From: Candidatus Accumulibacter contiguus
GTDB lineage: Bacteria > Pseudomonadota > Gammaproteobacteria > Burkholderiales > Rhodocyclaceae
Direction: 5' to 3'
Assembly (NCBI RefSeq): GCF_012940005.1
Contig: NZ_SPMX01000030.1
Location: forward strand, 1 to 42,056
DNA: 42,056 nt
In this document: positions 13,663 through 22,666 of the stretch, piece after piece
Numbering within the stretch: position 1 is the first letter of the stretch
How the letters are laid out: each line of letters starts with the position of its first letter
The notes under the pieces: generated by a model
Databases searched by the model: none
Seen by the model: only the letters and a program-made list of their open reading frames with translations
What the model was told of the DNA's origin: nothing
Program-made: the position numbers and the translations under genes

Positions 13663-14298
13663 TTAGGTATTTGATTCATCGGTCCCACTCTCATTCGTTG
13701 CCTTGTGGGAGATCAGTTGAAGAACATCCTTCGTAAGGTAAATCGTGCTTCGTGCTTCATCCTGGCTTGGAAGCACGATATTTCCGTGGATTGCCATATT
13801 CCGATGTACAGCGATCACTTCCATGCGTTCTTTGATACCGGCCGGGAAGCGGTACCCTTCCTTCCGTAACTTGTTAATCATGGCGTTGAGTCCGGGAGGG
13901 TTCTGCTCTTCTGATGGATGCTTGCCGAATTGCTTTGCGTACAAGGACGCAAGGACTGTCTCAATCGTGCGGCCGCACATGCCAATGGCTGCCATGGAGC
14001 AATTCCGTTCAAAACACCTCAAAGCTTCCTCGTACGCGAAATTGACAAGCCGCGTGACGTCCTCGGGAAGCAGGCCACTCGGGAATTCATGCGCCATCTT
14101 GGCTCGTGTTTCGTCTCGCGAGCCGAGATGGTCCAGCCGGCAATCCTGCCCTGGGATTGAACGATCCAGACGAAAGGTTATGACGTAATCAGGAAAGGGA
14201 AAGTCAACCGTTCCGCATGGAACTGCTAGCAGTTGCGTATTCATCAACTGCATCGCTCCCGGAGAGAGGCTTACGAAGAGATGGGTTTTGTTTGTCAT
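13663..14298 (-). CDS. DUF4145-like (HEPN-fold) protein
   Basis: This 211-residue soluble protein's C-terminal half (about 80-195) has the DUF4145 pattern: FAYEEALRCFERNCSMAAIG then MCGRTIETVLASLYAKQFGK, LNAMINKLRKEG, and IKERMEVIAVHRNMAIHGNI. The RNMAIH string is an R-X4-H motif, the HEPN signature, and DUF4145 belongs to the HEPN clan. Such domains occur alone or fused to restriction and toxin proteins, and some are RNases. The N-terminal 75 residues (VPCGTVDFPFPDYVITFRLD) are unassigned. It stands alone, 74 bases downstream of the ParE-like toxin gene and 212 bases before livH, in the same direction. Its position inside an amino-acid metabolism locus suggests it arrived with the toxin-antitoxin genes. 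Function unknown. Confidence 0.72.
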   Translation of the reverse strand: MTNKTHLFVSLSPGAMQLMNTQLLAVPCGTVDFPFPDYVITFRLDRSIPGQDCRLDHLGSRDETRAKMAHEFPSGLLPEDVTRLVNFAYEEALRCFERNCSMAAIGMCGRTIETVLASLYAKQFGKHPSEEQNPPGLNAMINKLRKEGYRFPAGIKERMEVIAVHRNMAIHGNIVLPSQDEARSTIYLTKDVLQLISHKATNESGTDESNT

Positions 14299-14371
14299 GA
14301 TCGCACCTCAGAATCGAGTTCAAACATGGGGGTCCAGTAATGAGATAGTTCAGCGTCCGAACTTCACCTGT

Positions 14372-14680
14372 TTAAGGGTTTGGCTGCGACTTTCGCTTCC
14401 GCCAATAGCCGGGGGATCGGCTATGGTGGGCGACAGCCAGTACACGAATTTCTTCTGTGGCGATCATATAGACGATGGCGTAGGGGAAGTGCCTCATATT
14501 CAATCGCCGCTTCCCGTAGAGCCACAGTGCTCCAAGCAGCGGACGCTGCATCAGCAGTTGAACCGCGCGCTCAAACTCGGCAAGAAGTGATTGCGAAAGA
14601 GCAGGTCCGGCTCGCTCCCTGTAATATTCAGCCGCTTCCCGAAGGTCCGATTCCGCCTCAGGGTGCAGCGAATACTTCAT
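14372..14680 (-). CDS. RelE/ParE-family toxin
   Basis: This 102-residue protein opens with MKYSLHPEAESDLREAAEYY, the typical first strand and helices of ParE/RelE-fold toxins. A central helix (LAEFERAVQLLMQRP) follows, then strands RRLNMRHFPYAIVYMIATEE and IRVLAVAHHSRSPGYWRKR. The Arg in RRLNMRHFPY and the C-terminal HHSRSPGYW segment are conserved family positions. ParE members poison gyrase and RelE members cleave ribosome-bound mRNA; sequence alone does not decide which. The gene overlaps the upstream antitoxin gene by four bases, the usual translational coupling. Confidence 0.88.
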   Translation of the reverse strand: MKYSLHPEAESDLREAAEYYRERAGPALSQSLLAEFERAVQLLMQRPLLGALWLYGKRRLNMRHFPYAIVYMIATEEIRVLAVAHHSRSPGYWRKRKSQPNP

Positions 14681-14901
14681 TGAAATTCGGCCCGCAAGCG
14701 GGAGAGAGTTTCAGCGCCGGGGAGCAGCGGCACCGTTCCACGCTCTATCTCTCCCTGGCGTCTTTCAACTTCTTCCGCCCAAGCGTTTTCAACATCTGGT
14801 TCAACGTCAAGACTGGCGATGAGCTTCTCCACCAGGCGAGCTCGTTGGACAGCAGGCAGGCCAAGCACTTCGGCCTCAAGTTCTTCAACGGTGGCGGACA
14901 T
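14677..14901 (-). CDS. Addiction-module antitoxin (TIGR02574 type)
   Basis: This 74-residue acidic protein reads MSATVEELEAEVLGLPAVQR then ARLVEKLIASLDVEPDVENA, followed by WAEEVERRQGEIERG. This is the standard putative addiction-module component family that partners RelE/ParE toxins: an N-terminal helical segment with LP--RA-L---L--SL, then E--W--E---R. It is encoded first and overlaps the toxin start by four bases. It would neutralise the toxin by direct binding. It probably also represses its own promoter in the 86 bases between it and putA, though no operator is evident. Confidence 0.88.
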   Translation of the reverse strand: MSATVEELEAEVLGLPAVQRARLVEKLIASLDVEPDVENAWAEEVERRQGEIERGTVPLLPGAETLSRLRAEFQ

Positions 14902-14986
14902 GTCTTTCTCCCGATAGAGTCGTCATATGGTCGCAGGGTGCCATAAGATAACGCGCGCAGGCAACTTGCCAATGCCGGAGGGTGGT

Positions 14987-17900
14987 TCACTCGCCTTCGT
15001 CGAGCGCCATCAGCCCGGCGTTGCCGCCGGCGGCGGTGGTATCGACACTGAGCGTGCGCTCGCTGGCAAAGCGATAGAGATAATGCGGGCCGCCGGCCTT
15101 CGGACCGGTGCCCGAGAGTCCCTCACCGCCGAAGGGCTGCACGCCGACGACGGCGCCGATGATGTTGCGGTTCACATAGGTGTTGCCGACGTGCAGGCGG
15201 TCGGTGATGCGCTTGATGGTTTCGTCGATGCGGCTGTGGATGCCCAGCGTCAGGCCGTAGCCGGTATTGGCGATGGCCACGCAGACCTGGTCGAGGTCTT
15301 CGGCACGCCAGCGCACGACATGCAGGATCGGCCCGAAGACTTCCCGTTCGAGGCGGGCGATACTGTCGATCTCGTAGGCACGCGGTGCGAAGAAGGTGCC
15401 GTGCCGGGTGGCTTCCTCGTCGAGTGGGCAGGTGAAAATCGGCGTCGCAAAGCTGTCGAGCCAGCGTGCGTGTGCCACCAGGAGCGCACGCGCCGCTTCG
15501 TCGATCACCGGGCCGACATCGGTGGCGATGTCGGCCGGGTTGCCGATGCACAATTCCTGCATGGCGCCGGCGAGCAATTCGCAGACGCGGTCGGCGATGT
15601 CGGCCTGGATATACAGGACGCGCAGCGCCGAGCAGCGCTGCCCGGCCGAGTTGAAAGCCGAGGCGACGACGTCGCGGACGATCTGTTCAGGCAATGCCGA
15701 CGAATCGGCGATCAGCGTGTTCTGGCCGCCGGTTTCGGCGATCAGCGGCACCAGCGGGCCGTCCTTGCCGGCCAGCGTCTGGGCGATCAGGCGCGCGACC
15801 TCGGTCGATCCGGTAAAAGCGACGCCGGCGCATGCGCGGTCGGCGACCAGCGCGGCGCCGATGCGTCCGTCACCGGGCAGGAAGTTGAGCGCGCCAGCCG
15901 GGATGCCGGCGATATGCAGCAGTTCGACGGCCAGTGCGGCGACCAGCGGTGTCTGCTCGGCCGGTTTGGCGACGACGGTGTTGCCGGCGGCCAGCGCCGC
16001 GGCGATCTGGCCGACGAAAATCGCCAGCGGGAAATTCCACGGGCTGATGCAGACGAAGACGCCGCGGCCGTGCAAGGAGAGGCTGTTCTGCTCGCCCGTC
16101 GGGCCGGGCAGCGGGATCGGCCCGGAAAACTTCTCGCGGGCCTGTGCCGCGTAGTAGCGGCAGAAATCGATCGCTTCACGCACTTCCGAGACGGCGTCGG
16201 CCTGCGTGCGGCCGCCTTCGCGAACGATCAGGGCGACCAGTTCCGGCAGGCGTCCCTGCAGCAGATCGGCGGCGCGGTCGAGGAGTGACGCGCGCGCGCT
16301 GGCGGGCGTGCCTTCCCAGGCCGGAAAAGCCGCCTGCGCGGCAGCAAAGGCTTCACCGACGTCGGCGACGCTGGCCTCGATCACGCGCCCGACGCCGTCG
16401 CGCTGGTCGGCCGGCGAATGCACGACCTTGCTGTCGCCGCTGCGCTGCCGGCCATCGATCAGCGGCGCGGCGGTGTAGCTGACGCGCAGGCTCTGTTCGA
16501 TGCTGCTGCGCAGGTCTTCGAGAGTGGCTTTGTCGTTCATGTCCAGTCCTTCACTATTGATGCGTTCAGCGCCGAAGAGGTCGCGCGGCAAGGGAATGCG
16601 TGTCTGGCGCTTGACGGCCAGGGCGGCGGTCCTTTCAACGGGGTCATTGAGCAGCGCGTCGATCGGCAGGCTGGCGTCGGCGATGCGGTTCACAAAAGAC
16701 GAGTTGGCGCCGTTCTCGAGCAGGCGGCGCACCAGGTACGCCAGCAGGTCTTCGTGGCTGCCGACCGGGGCATAGACGCGACAGGCGCGTCCCAGCTGGT
16801 CCCCGCCGACGATCTGGTCGTAGAGTTCTTCGCCCATGCCGTGCAGGCGCTGGTATTCCCATTCGTCGCTGCCGCCGGCACTGATCGCAATCTCGGCGAC
16901 GGCCGCCAGGGTGTGTGCGTTGTGCGTGGCGAAGGCCGGGTAGAAGGCCTCCGGGTGGGCGAACAGGCGTCGGGCACAGGCCAGATACGAGAGGTCGCTC
17001 GACGCCTTGCGGGTGAATACCGGGTAATCGCGCAAGCCACGCTCCTGCGCGAGCTTGATCTCGGCGTCCCAGTAAGCACCCTTGCACAGGCGAACCATCA
17101 GACGTCGGTCGGCGCGGTGGGCCAGGTCGGTGAGCCAGTCGATGAGCGGCAGCGCACGCTTCTGGTAGGCCTGGACGGCCAGCCCGAGGCCATTCCAGCC
17201 GGCCAGTTCGGCGTCGGTGGCGAGTGCTTCGATCAGGTCGAGCGACATTTCCAGACGATCGACTTCTTCGGCGTCGATCGTGAAGCCGATGTTGCGCGCC
17301 TTGGCACGGAGCGCGAGTTCCTTGACGACCGGCCACAATTCGTGGCGAACGCGACCCTCGTTGGCGACTTCGTAACGCGGATGCAGCGCCGAGAGCTTGA
17401 TCGAGATCGACGGCGCTTCGTATGCCGGGCGGCCGGCGGCGGCGTCGCCAATCGCCCGGATCGCCGCGCGGTAGGACTCGAAGTAACGCAGCGCGTCGGC
17501 GCTGCTGCGCGCCGATTCTCCGAGCATGTCGTAGGAGTGGCGGTAGCCGGCTTTTTCGGCGTTGCGGGCGCGCTCCAGCGCTTCATGAATGTTGCGGCCC
17601 ATCACGAACTGCTTGCCGAGAATGCGCATGGCGGTAATCACCGCCTGCCGGATCACCGGTTCGCCGGTGCGCGCGACGAGGCGCTTGAGGGTGCCGCGCA
17701 GATTGCGGTCCTCGTTGTCGAGATTGACGATGCGGCCAGTGAGCATCAGCGCCCAGGTGCCGGCATTGACGAAAGTACTGTGCGAGGTGCCGAGCCGCTT
17801 CTCCCACTCGGTACTGCCGATCTTGTCGCGAATCAGACGATCGACGGTCGCCGCATCGGGGATGCGCAGCAGCGCTTCGGCGAGGCACATCAGCACCACG

Positions 17901-18127
17901 CCTTCGCGCGACGAGAGGTCGTAGGTGGTCAGGAAGGCATCGATGCCTCCGCTTTTGAGGCGACTGTCGCGCACCGTCTGCACCAGTGGCGTTGCCCGTT
18001 CACGAATGCCCTGCTGTTCGGAAGGGGTGAAGCGCGCCAGAGGGATCAGTTGCTCGATGACCTGGGCTTCGTCGATACGGTGATATTCGCGCAGACGCTG
18101 GCGGAGTAGGTGGGTAGTGGCGCGCAT
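14987..18127 (-). CDS. putA: Bifunctional proline dehydrogenase / glutamate semialdehyde dehydrogenase PutA
   Basis: This roughly 1046-residue enzyme oxidises proline to glutamate in two steps. Residues about 40-460 hold the helical arm and the FAD-binding TIM barrel: SIKLSALHPRYE, LMVRLCKGAYWDAEIKLAQE, FATHNAHTLA and EYQRLHGMGEELYD. After a linker, residues about 500-1035 are the NAD-dependent aldehyde dehydrogenase: CISPWNFPLAIFVGQIAAAL, VAFTGSTEVARLI, LIAETGGQNTLI and catalytic Cys in FNSAGQRCSALRVLYIQ. It lacks the N-terminal ribbon-helix-helix domain of E. coli PutA, so it cannot self-repress; the nearby GntR regulator may do that. Start placed at ATG 18127, preceded by GGAAG. A GTG at 18157 would add ten residues without a clear SD. 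It follows livK by about 100 bases, implying use of imported amino acids. Confidence 0.94.
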   Translation of the reverse strand: MRATTHLLRQRLREYHRIDEAQVIEQLIPLARFTPSEQQGIRERATPLVQTVRDSRLKSGGIDAFLTTYDLSSREGVVLMCLAEALLRIPDAATVDRLIRDKIGSTEWEKRLGTSHSTFVNAGTWALMLTGRIVNLDNEDRNLRGTLKRLVARTGEPVIRQAVITAMRILGKQFVMGRNIHEALERARNAEKAGYRHSYDMLGESARSSADALRYFESYRAAIRAIGDAAAGRPAYEAPSISIKLSALHPRYEVANEGRVRHELWPVVKELALRAKARNIGFTIDAEEVDRLEMSLDLIEALATDAELAGWNGLGLAVQAYQKRALPLIDWLTDLAHRADRRLMVRLCKGAYWDAEIKLAQERGLRDYPVFTRKASSDLSYLACARRLFAHPEAFYPAFATHNAHTLAAVAEIAISAGGSDEWEYQRLHGMGEELYDQIVGGDQLGRACRVYAPVGSHEDLLAYLVRRLLENGANSSFVNRIADASLPIDALLNDPVERTAALAVKRQTRIPLPRDLFGAERINSEGLDMNDKATLEDLRSSIEQSLRVSYTAAPLIDGRQRSGDSKVVHSPADQRDGVGRVIEASVADVGEAFAAAQAAFPAWEGTPASARASLLDRAADLLQGRLPELVALIVREGGRTQADAVSEVREAIDFCRYYAAQAREKFSGPIPLPGPTGEQNSLSLHGRGVFVCISPWNFPLAIFVGQIAAALAAGNTVVAKPAEQTPLVAALAVELLHIAGIPAGALNFLPGDGRIGAALVADRACAGVAFTGSTEVARLIAQTLAGKDGPLVPLIAETGGQNTLIADSSALPEQIVRDVVASAFNSAGQRCSALRVLYIQADIADRVCELLAGAMQELCIGNPADIATDVGPVIDEAARALLVAHARWLDSFATPIFTCPLDEEATRHGTFFAPRAYEIDSIARLEREVFGPILHVVRWRAEDLDQVCVAIANTGYGLTLGIHSRIDETIKRITDRLHVGNTYVNRNIIGAVVGVQPFGGEGLSGTGPKAGGPHYLYRFASERTLSVDTTAAGGNAGLMALDEGE

Positions 18128-18152
18128 GCTGTCTTCCGGTCGGTTTGGCGTC

Positions 18153-18165
18153 GACACCAGGTGTC
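18153..18165. promoter_or_regulatory. Palindrome upstream of putA
   Basis: GACACC-A-GGTGTC is a perfect 13-bp palindrome 25 bases upstream of the preferred putA ATG and overlapping the alternative GTG. It may be an operator or RNA hairpin in the livK-putA gap. It is not the same as the gntR or livH palindromes. Confidence 0.3.
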
Positions 18166-18233
18166 GCGCGGGGTTGTCGAAACGTCCGCCGACGGGGGCG
18201 GACGCTTGCCGGTGGCCTGCCGGTGCTGCAGGA

Positions 18234-19331
18234 TTACTTCTTCACGTAGTCGTACTTGCCATCCTTCCACTGGTAGACGACAAAGGCCGGCGCCGAACTG
18301 TTTCCCTTGGCGTCGAACGACAGCTTGCCAATGACGGTGTCGAAGCTGCCGCTGCGCAGCGTTTTCTCGATGTCGGCATACTTGGTGCTCTTGGCCCTGG
18401 TCGCGGCCTGGTCGAAGAGCTGGAAAGCGGCGTAGGCGTAGAGGACGTAGCCTTCCGGTTCGATCTTGGCGTCGTGGAACTTCTTGACCACGGCGGCGGC
18501 GCTCGGGTTCTTGCGCGCGTCCGGACCGAAGGTAAACAGGACGTTGTTGGCCTCGGGGCCGGCGGCGGTCGCGAGTTCGGTGTTGGACATGGTGTCACCG
18601 CCCATCACCGTCAGTTTCAGGCCGGCCTGTTGCGCCTGCCGCAGAATCAGCGCCACTTCGGTGTGATAACCGCCGTAGGAGATGACTTCGACGCCGGCGG
18701 ATTTGAGCTTGCTGACCAGCCCGGAATAGTCCTTTTCACCGGCGGTGATCGATTCGCGCAGGGCCGGCTTGACGCCCTTGGCTTCCATCGCCTTGGCGAC
18801 TTCGTCGGCGAGGCCCTTGCCGTAGGCACTCTTGTCGTCAACCACGGCGATCTTCTTGCCCTTGAACTTCTCGGCGAGGTAGGCCCCGGCCACCTGGCCC
18901 TGCTGGTCGTCCCGACCCGCAATGGCGAAAATGTTCTTGAGGCCGCGGTCGGTGACCTTGGGGTTGGTCGACACGGTGACCACCGGGATGTTGGCCTCGA
19001 CGTACACTTCGGACGCCGGGATCGTCGATGACGAGCACCAGTGGCCATGCATGAAGATGATCTTCTTGTTCACCATCTGGTTGGCGACGGCGACGGCCTG
19101 TTTCGGATCACAGGCGTCGTCGCCGATTTCCAGCTTCAGTTTCTCACCGACGACGCCGCCCTTGGCGTTGATGTCGGTGATCGCCATCTCGGCGCCCTTC
19201 CGGATCTGGTCACCCGCCGAGGCGTACTGACCGGTCATCGGTCCGGCGATGGCCACCAGGTGATCGGCGTAGACATTGCTGACCGCGAGGGAGAGCAGGC
19301 TGCAGCCGGCCGCCAGGATCTGTTTGTTCAT
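18234..19331 (-). CDS. livK: Periplasmic branched-chain amino-acid binding protein
   Basis: This 365-residue class I periplasmic binding protein has a signal peptide (MNKQILAAGCSLLSLAVSNV then YA, cleaved before DHLVAIAG). The mature protein shows AGPMTGQYASAGDQIRKGAE, GDDACDPKQAVAVANQMV, GHWCSSSTIPASEVYVEANI, SYGGYHTEVALILRQAQQAG and the usual C-terminal YAAFQLFDQAA segment. The Cys in DDACDP and in HWCSS are a conserved disulfide pair of LivJ/LivK. It delivers ligand to LivHMGF. Its ATG overlaps the gntR stop by four bases. Since putA is next, the preferred ligand may include proline, which is inference. Permease and ATPase genes are separated from it by putA, a toxin-antitoxin pair and a DUF4145 gene. 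Confidence 0.93.
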   Translation of the reverse strand: MNKQILAAGCSLLSLAVSNVYADHLVAIAGPMTGQYASAGDQIRKGAEMAITDINAKGGVVGEKLKLEIGDDACDPKQAVAVANQMVNKKIIFMHGHWCSSSTIPASEVYVEANIPVVTVSTNPKVTDRGLKNIFAIAGRDDQQGQVAGAYLAEKFKGKKIAVVDDKSAYGKGLADEVAKAMEAKGVKPALRESITAGEKDYSGLVSKLKSAGVEVISYGGYHTEVALILRQAQQAGLKLTVMGGDTMSNTELATAAGPEANNVLFTFGPDARKNPSAAAVVKKFHDAKIEPEGYVLYAYAAFQLFDQAATRAKSTKYADIEKTLRSGSFDTVIGKLSFDAKGNSSAPAFVVYQWKDGKYDYVKK

Positions 19332-20020
19332 TTGTTTCCTCCTTTGCTACGTTGGTCTGTAAGGTAACTGACAAGTGACGCACCCGCATCGAGCACATGC
19401 GCCCGAGTGAGTTCTGCCGCCGCGTCGGGATCCCGGCGGACGAATGCGTCGAGGATTTCGGCGTGTTCGCGCAGGGTATTGGGCATTCCGGTGGTCATCG
19501 ACAAGAGCGCGCGCACGTAACGCTCGACCTTGTTGTACAGCGAACGGATTTCGGCGACCAGGATCGGTCTTCCGGCGGCCGTGTAGAGCGTCGAATGAAA
19601 CAGCCAGTTCAGCTCGCCCCAGCGAGCGGCGTCGCCGGCCTGGTCGAATTCGTCGAGATGCCGGCGTGCCTGTTCGATCGCCTGGTCGCTGATCAGCGGC
19701 GCCGAGAGGCGCGCCGCGCGTGCTTCGAGCATCGCCCGGATTTCCATGTACTCGTCGATCTCGGCCGACGACAGCGAGGCCACCACGGCGCCGCGGTTGC
19801 GCAGGAAGGTCACCAGGCCTTTGGCTTCGAGGTGCTTGAGTGCTTCGCGAACGGGGATCTTGCTGACGTGGAAATGCATCGCGATCTCGTCCTGGCGAAG
19901 CAACTCTCCAGCCGGCAGCAAGCCGTCGACAATCGCCTTCTTGAGCGTCTGCGCGACGTGATCCGACGCGCTGAGGCGTGGCATTTTCTGGGCAGCGACA
20001 AGTTCCAGGAGCGATGGCAT
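19328..20020 (-). CDS. GntR-family (FCD subgroup) transcriptional regulator
   Basis: This 230-residue regulator has an N-terminal winged helix (about 13-75: SASDHVAQTLKKAIVDGLLP, LLRQDEIAMHFHVSKIPVRE and ALKHLEAKGLVTFLRNRGAV). A C-terminal all-helical FCD ligand domain follows (about 85-220), with EIDEYMEIRAMLEARAARLS, the metal-site-like FHSTLYTAAGRP and LREHAEILDAFVRRD. Such regulators sense small organic acids or amino acids. Start set at 20020 (MPSLLELVAAQK). An in-frame ATG at 20116 would translate through the palindromic operator at 20043-20054. First gene of gntR-livK-putA, hence probably the local regulator of amino-acid uptake and proline breakdown, with autoregulation. Confidence 0.88.
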   Translation of the reverse strand: MPSLLELVAAQKMPRLSASDHVAQTLKKAIVDGLLPAGELLRQDEIAMHFHVSKIPVREALKHLEAKGLVTFLRNRGAVVASLSSAEIDEYMEIRAMLEARAARLSAPLISDQAIEQARRHLDEFDQAGDAARWGELNWLFHSTLYTAAGRPILVAEIRSLYNKVERYVRALLSMTTGMPNTLREHAEILDAFVRRDPDAAAELTRAHVLDAGASLVSYLTDQRSKGGNK

Positions 20021-20042
20021 GCGCGAGCGTGAAAACTCCGAA

Positions 20043-20054
20043 GATCGTATACGA
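20043..20054. promoter_or_regulatory. Candidate GntR operator
   Basis: The perfect 12-bp palindrome ATCGTATACGAT lies 22 bases upstream of the chosen gntR start. A GTATAC-centred palindrome is typical of FCD-type GntR sites, so this is a likely autoregulatory operator. TATATC next to it could serve as a -10 on the minus strand. Confidence 0.55.
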
Positions 20055-20209
20055 TATAACCTTGAGGCAGCGACCATACAGACAGATTTGGTGCATGGCA
20101 AGCTGCAGTGCAGCAATCCGTCACGGCCCTTGCAGAAGGCGGACCACGCTACTCGCCGAATTCTCTCCTCACCAGGGCGAGGAGCGGCCTGTTCCTGTAG
20201 AATCGTCCC

Positions 20210-22420
20210 ATGAATACTCTCAGCTGCCCCTCGCGCAGCAGCGCACCCCGGAATCTCTTTTCGTACCGCAAATACTGGGCCAGCCGCTTCGGCACCGCAC
20301 CCTATCTACCGATGTCGCGTGCCGAAATGGACCTCCTCGGCTGGGATTCCTGCGACATCATCCTCGTCACCGGCGACGCCTACATCGATCACCCGAGTTT
20401 CGGCATGGCGCTGATCGGGCGTCTGCTCGAGGCGCAGGGTTTTCGTGTCGGCATCATCAGTCAACCCGACTGGTTGTCGGCAAAGGCTTTCCGGGCGCTC
20501 GGCAAGCCGAATCTGTTCTTCGGCGTCACCGCCGGCAACATGGATTCGATGGTCAATCGCTACACCGCCGATCGCAAGCCACGCTCCGACGACGCTTATA
20601 CCCCGAACGGTGAAGCGAACAAGCGGCCCGATCATGCCGTCGTCGTCTATGCGCAGCGCTGTCGCGAAGCCTTTCCCGGCAGCAACGTAGTGATCGGCTC
20701 GATCGAAGCCAGCCTGCGCCGCATTGCCCATTATGATTACTGGTCGGACAAGGTGCGTCGCTCGGTGCTGCCGGATTCGAAAGCCGATCTGCTGATTTTC
20801 GGCAGCGCCGAGCGGGCGATCGTCGAACTCGCGCACCGTCTCGCGGCCGGCGAGCCCATCGCCACGATCCGCGATTTGCGTGGCACTGCGTTCATGGTCC
20901 CGCGCGGCTGGCTGCCCGCCGCCGGCTGGGCCGAGATCGATGCGAGCGAGGTCGATACACCGGGCCTGCTGGTTCGCCACGCCGACCCGTACGCAATGAC
21001 CCCGGAGGCTGGCAAGGAAGCCGCCTGTGCGTCCCGGCCGGCTTTGTCGGAGAGTCGCTCTGGAGCAGCCCGGACGCAGGTGATCCAGATGCAGTTCCAG
21101 TCGCACCTGCGCATGCCGAAGCTCGATCGGACGCGCACAGCGATTCGCCTGCCGTCTTACGAAGAGGTCGCCGCCGACCCGGTGCTCTACGCACATGCCT
21201 CGCGCACCTTCCATGTCGAATCGAACCCCGGCAATGCGCGCGCGCTGATCCAGGCGCATGGCGAGCGCGATGTCTGGCTCAACCCGCCGCCGATTCCGCT
21301 GTCGACAGCGGAAATGGACGGCGTCTTCGCCTCGCCATTCCAGCGCCGGCCGCATCCCTGCTATGGCGATGCGAAGATTCCGGCCTTCGAGATGATCCGC
21401 TTTTCGATCAACATCATGCGCGGCTGCTTCGGCGGCTGCACCTTCTGCTCGATCACCGAACACGAGGGCCGCATCATCCAGAGCCGCTCCGAGCAATCGA
21501 TCCTGCATGAGATCGAGGAAATTCGCGACAAGACGCCGGGTTTCACCGGCATCATCTCCGACCTCGGCGGGCCGACCGCCAACATGTACCGCCTGGCGTG
21601 CAAGGACCCGAAGATCGAATCGGCGTGCCGCCGCCTGTCGTGCGTCTACCCCGGCATCTGCGAGAACCTCGACACCGACCACACGCCGCTGCTGCAGCTC
21701 TACCGCAAGGCGCGGGCGCTGCCGGGGGTGAAGAAGGTGCTGATCAGCTCCGGCCTGCGCTACGACCTTGCGCTGCGCGACCCGCAGTATGTGAAGGAAC
21801 TGGTCAGCCACCATGTCGGCGGCTACCTCAAGATTGCCCCCGAGCACACCGAAGACGGGCCGCTGGCGCACATGATGAAGCCCGGAATGAGTTCCTACGA
21901 GCAGTTCAGAATCCTGTTCGAGAAGTTTTCGAAGGAGGCCGGCAAGGAGCAATATCTGATCCCGTATTTCATCGCCGCGCATCCGGGCACCACCGACCAG
22001 GACATGCTCAACCTGGCATTGTGGTTGAAGCGTAACCATTTCCGCCTCGATCAGGTACAGACCTTCCTGCCGACGCCGTTGGCGATTGCCACCGCCATGT
22101 ATCACAGCCGCAAGAACCCGCTGAAGAAGGTCGGCCGCGATTCCGATCTCGTCGAAACCGTCCGTGGTGCCCGACAGCGCCGCCTGCACAAGGCTTTCCT
22201 GCGCTATCACGACCCCGAAAACTGGCCACTGCTGCGCGAAGCCTTGAAGCAGATGGGACGCGCCGACCTGATCGGCAACGGCAGGAAGCAACTGATTCCG
22301 TTTTTTCAACCGGCGGGGACCGGGTTGCGGGGCGCACCGCCCGAACGCGTACAGACCGCTGGGCGTGCGGCCGTACCGGCAAGAGTCGTTGCGGCAAATG
22401 CAGCACGCACGAAGTGCTGA
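20210..22420 (+). CDS. ygiQ: YgiQ-family radical SAM protein
   Basis: This 736-residue cytoplasmic iron-sulfur protein closely resembles E. coli Ygi[41 protein letters not shown] and [12 protein letters not shown] at the N-terminus. The radical SAM cluster motif is C406-X3-C410-X2-C413 in [13 protein letters not shown]. Downstream are [39 protein letters not shown] and [20 protein letters not shown], all conserved. The precise reaction of YgiQ is not established. It is divergent from gntR. A TAGAAT box lies only seven bases before the ATG and no SD is present, so the mRNA may be leaderless. The match to YgiQ N-termini supports this start. The last 30 or so residues ([20 protein letters not shown]) are a variable tail. 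Confidence 0.93.
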   Translation: MNTLSCPSRSSAPRNLFSYRKYWASRFGTAPYLPMSRAEMDLLGWDSCDIILVTGDAYIDHPSFGMALIGRLLEAQGFRVGIISQPDWLSAKAFRALGKPNLFFGVTAGNMDSMVNRYTADRKPRSDDAYTPNGEANKRPDHAVVVYAQRCREAFPGSNVVIGSIEASLRRIAHYDYWSDKVRRSVLPDSKADLLIFGSAERAIVELAHRLAAGEPIATIRDLRGTAFMVPRGWLPAAGWAEIDASEVDTPGLLVRHADPYAMTPEAGKEAACASRPALSESRSGAARTQVIQMQFQSHLRMPKLDRTRTAIRLPSYEEVAADPVLYAHASRTFHVESNPGNARALIQAHGERDVWLNPPPIPLSTAEMDGVFASPFQRRPHPCYGDAKIPAFEMIRFSINIMRGCFGGCTFCSITEHEGRIIQSRSEQSILHEIEEIRDKTPGFTGIISDLGGPTANMYRLACKDPKIESACRRLSCVYPGICENLDTDHTPLLQLYRKARALPGVKKVLISSGLRYDLALRDPQYVKELVSHHVGGYLKIAPEHTEDGPLAHMMKPGMSSYEQFRILFEKFSKEAGKEQYLIPYFIAAHPGTTDQDMLNLALWLKRNHFRLDQVQTFLPTPLAIATAMYHSRKNPLKKVGRDSDLVETVRGARQRRLHKAFLRYHDPENWPLLREALKQMGRADLIGNGRKQLIPFFQPAGTGLRGAPPERVQTAGRAAVPARVVAANAARTKC

Positions 22421-22502
22421 TTGCTACGCTCGCGAAGCTGAACTGTTGATCATTGATGGCCGGTTGCCGTGATCGTCCGGCTCGCTCGCGACTGCCAAGT
22501 CC

Positions 22503-22531
22503 TGTACATGAGGATGCTTTTGCCGTAGAAT
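22503..22531 (+). promoter_or_regulatory. Candidate promoter of argD
   Basis: TGTACA (22503-22508), a 17-base spacer and TAGAAT (22526-22531) give a plausible sigma-70 promoter about 135 bases upstream of argD, after ygiQ ends at 22420. I see no ARG-box-like palindrome nearby. Confidence 0.4.
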
Positions 22532-22615
22532 CCAAGACTTGTTTTCCGGCGAGTCAGGCTTTGTGAAGTCTGCCGGGGCGTACAGGTCTGGGGTTCGAGT
22601 GCGTGTCTCGTTATC

Positions 22616-22633
22616 CGGCGGCGCAAGCCGCCG
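22616..22633 (+). terminator. Hairpin in argD leader
   Basis: CGGCGGC-GCAA-GCCGCCG is a perfect 7-bp GC stem with a GCAA tetraloop, followed by TTTCAGTTT. It resembles a weak intrinsic terminator but lies 34 bases before the argD ATG, downstream of the proposed promoter. It could act as an attenuator or leader-stabilising hairpin rather than terminating ygiQ. Confidence 0.4.
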
Positions 22634-22666
22634 TTTCAGTTTAACAGCCTCCGCAATGAGTGGTCC

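Noticed and set aside
20306-22309. Open frame of about 667 codons antisense to ygiQ
   Set aside because: No domain signal; mirror of a conserved radical SAM gene.
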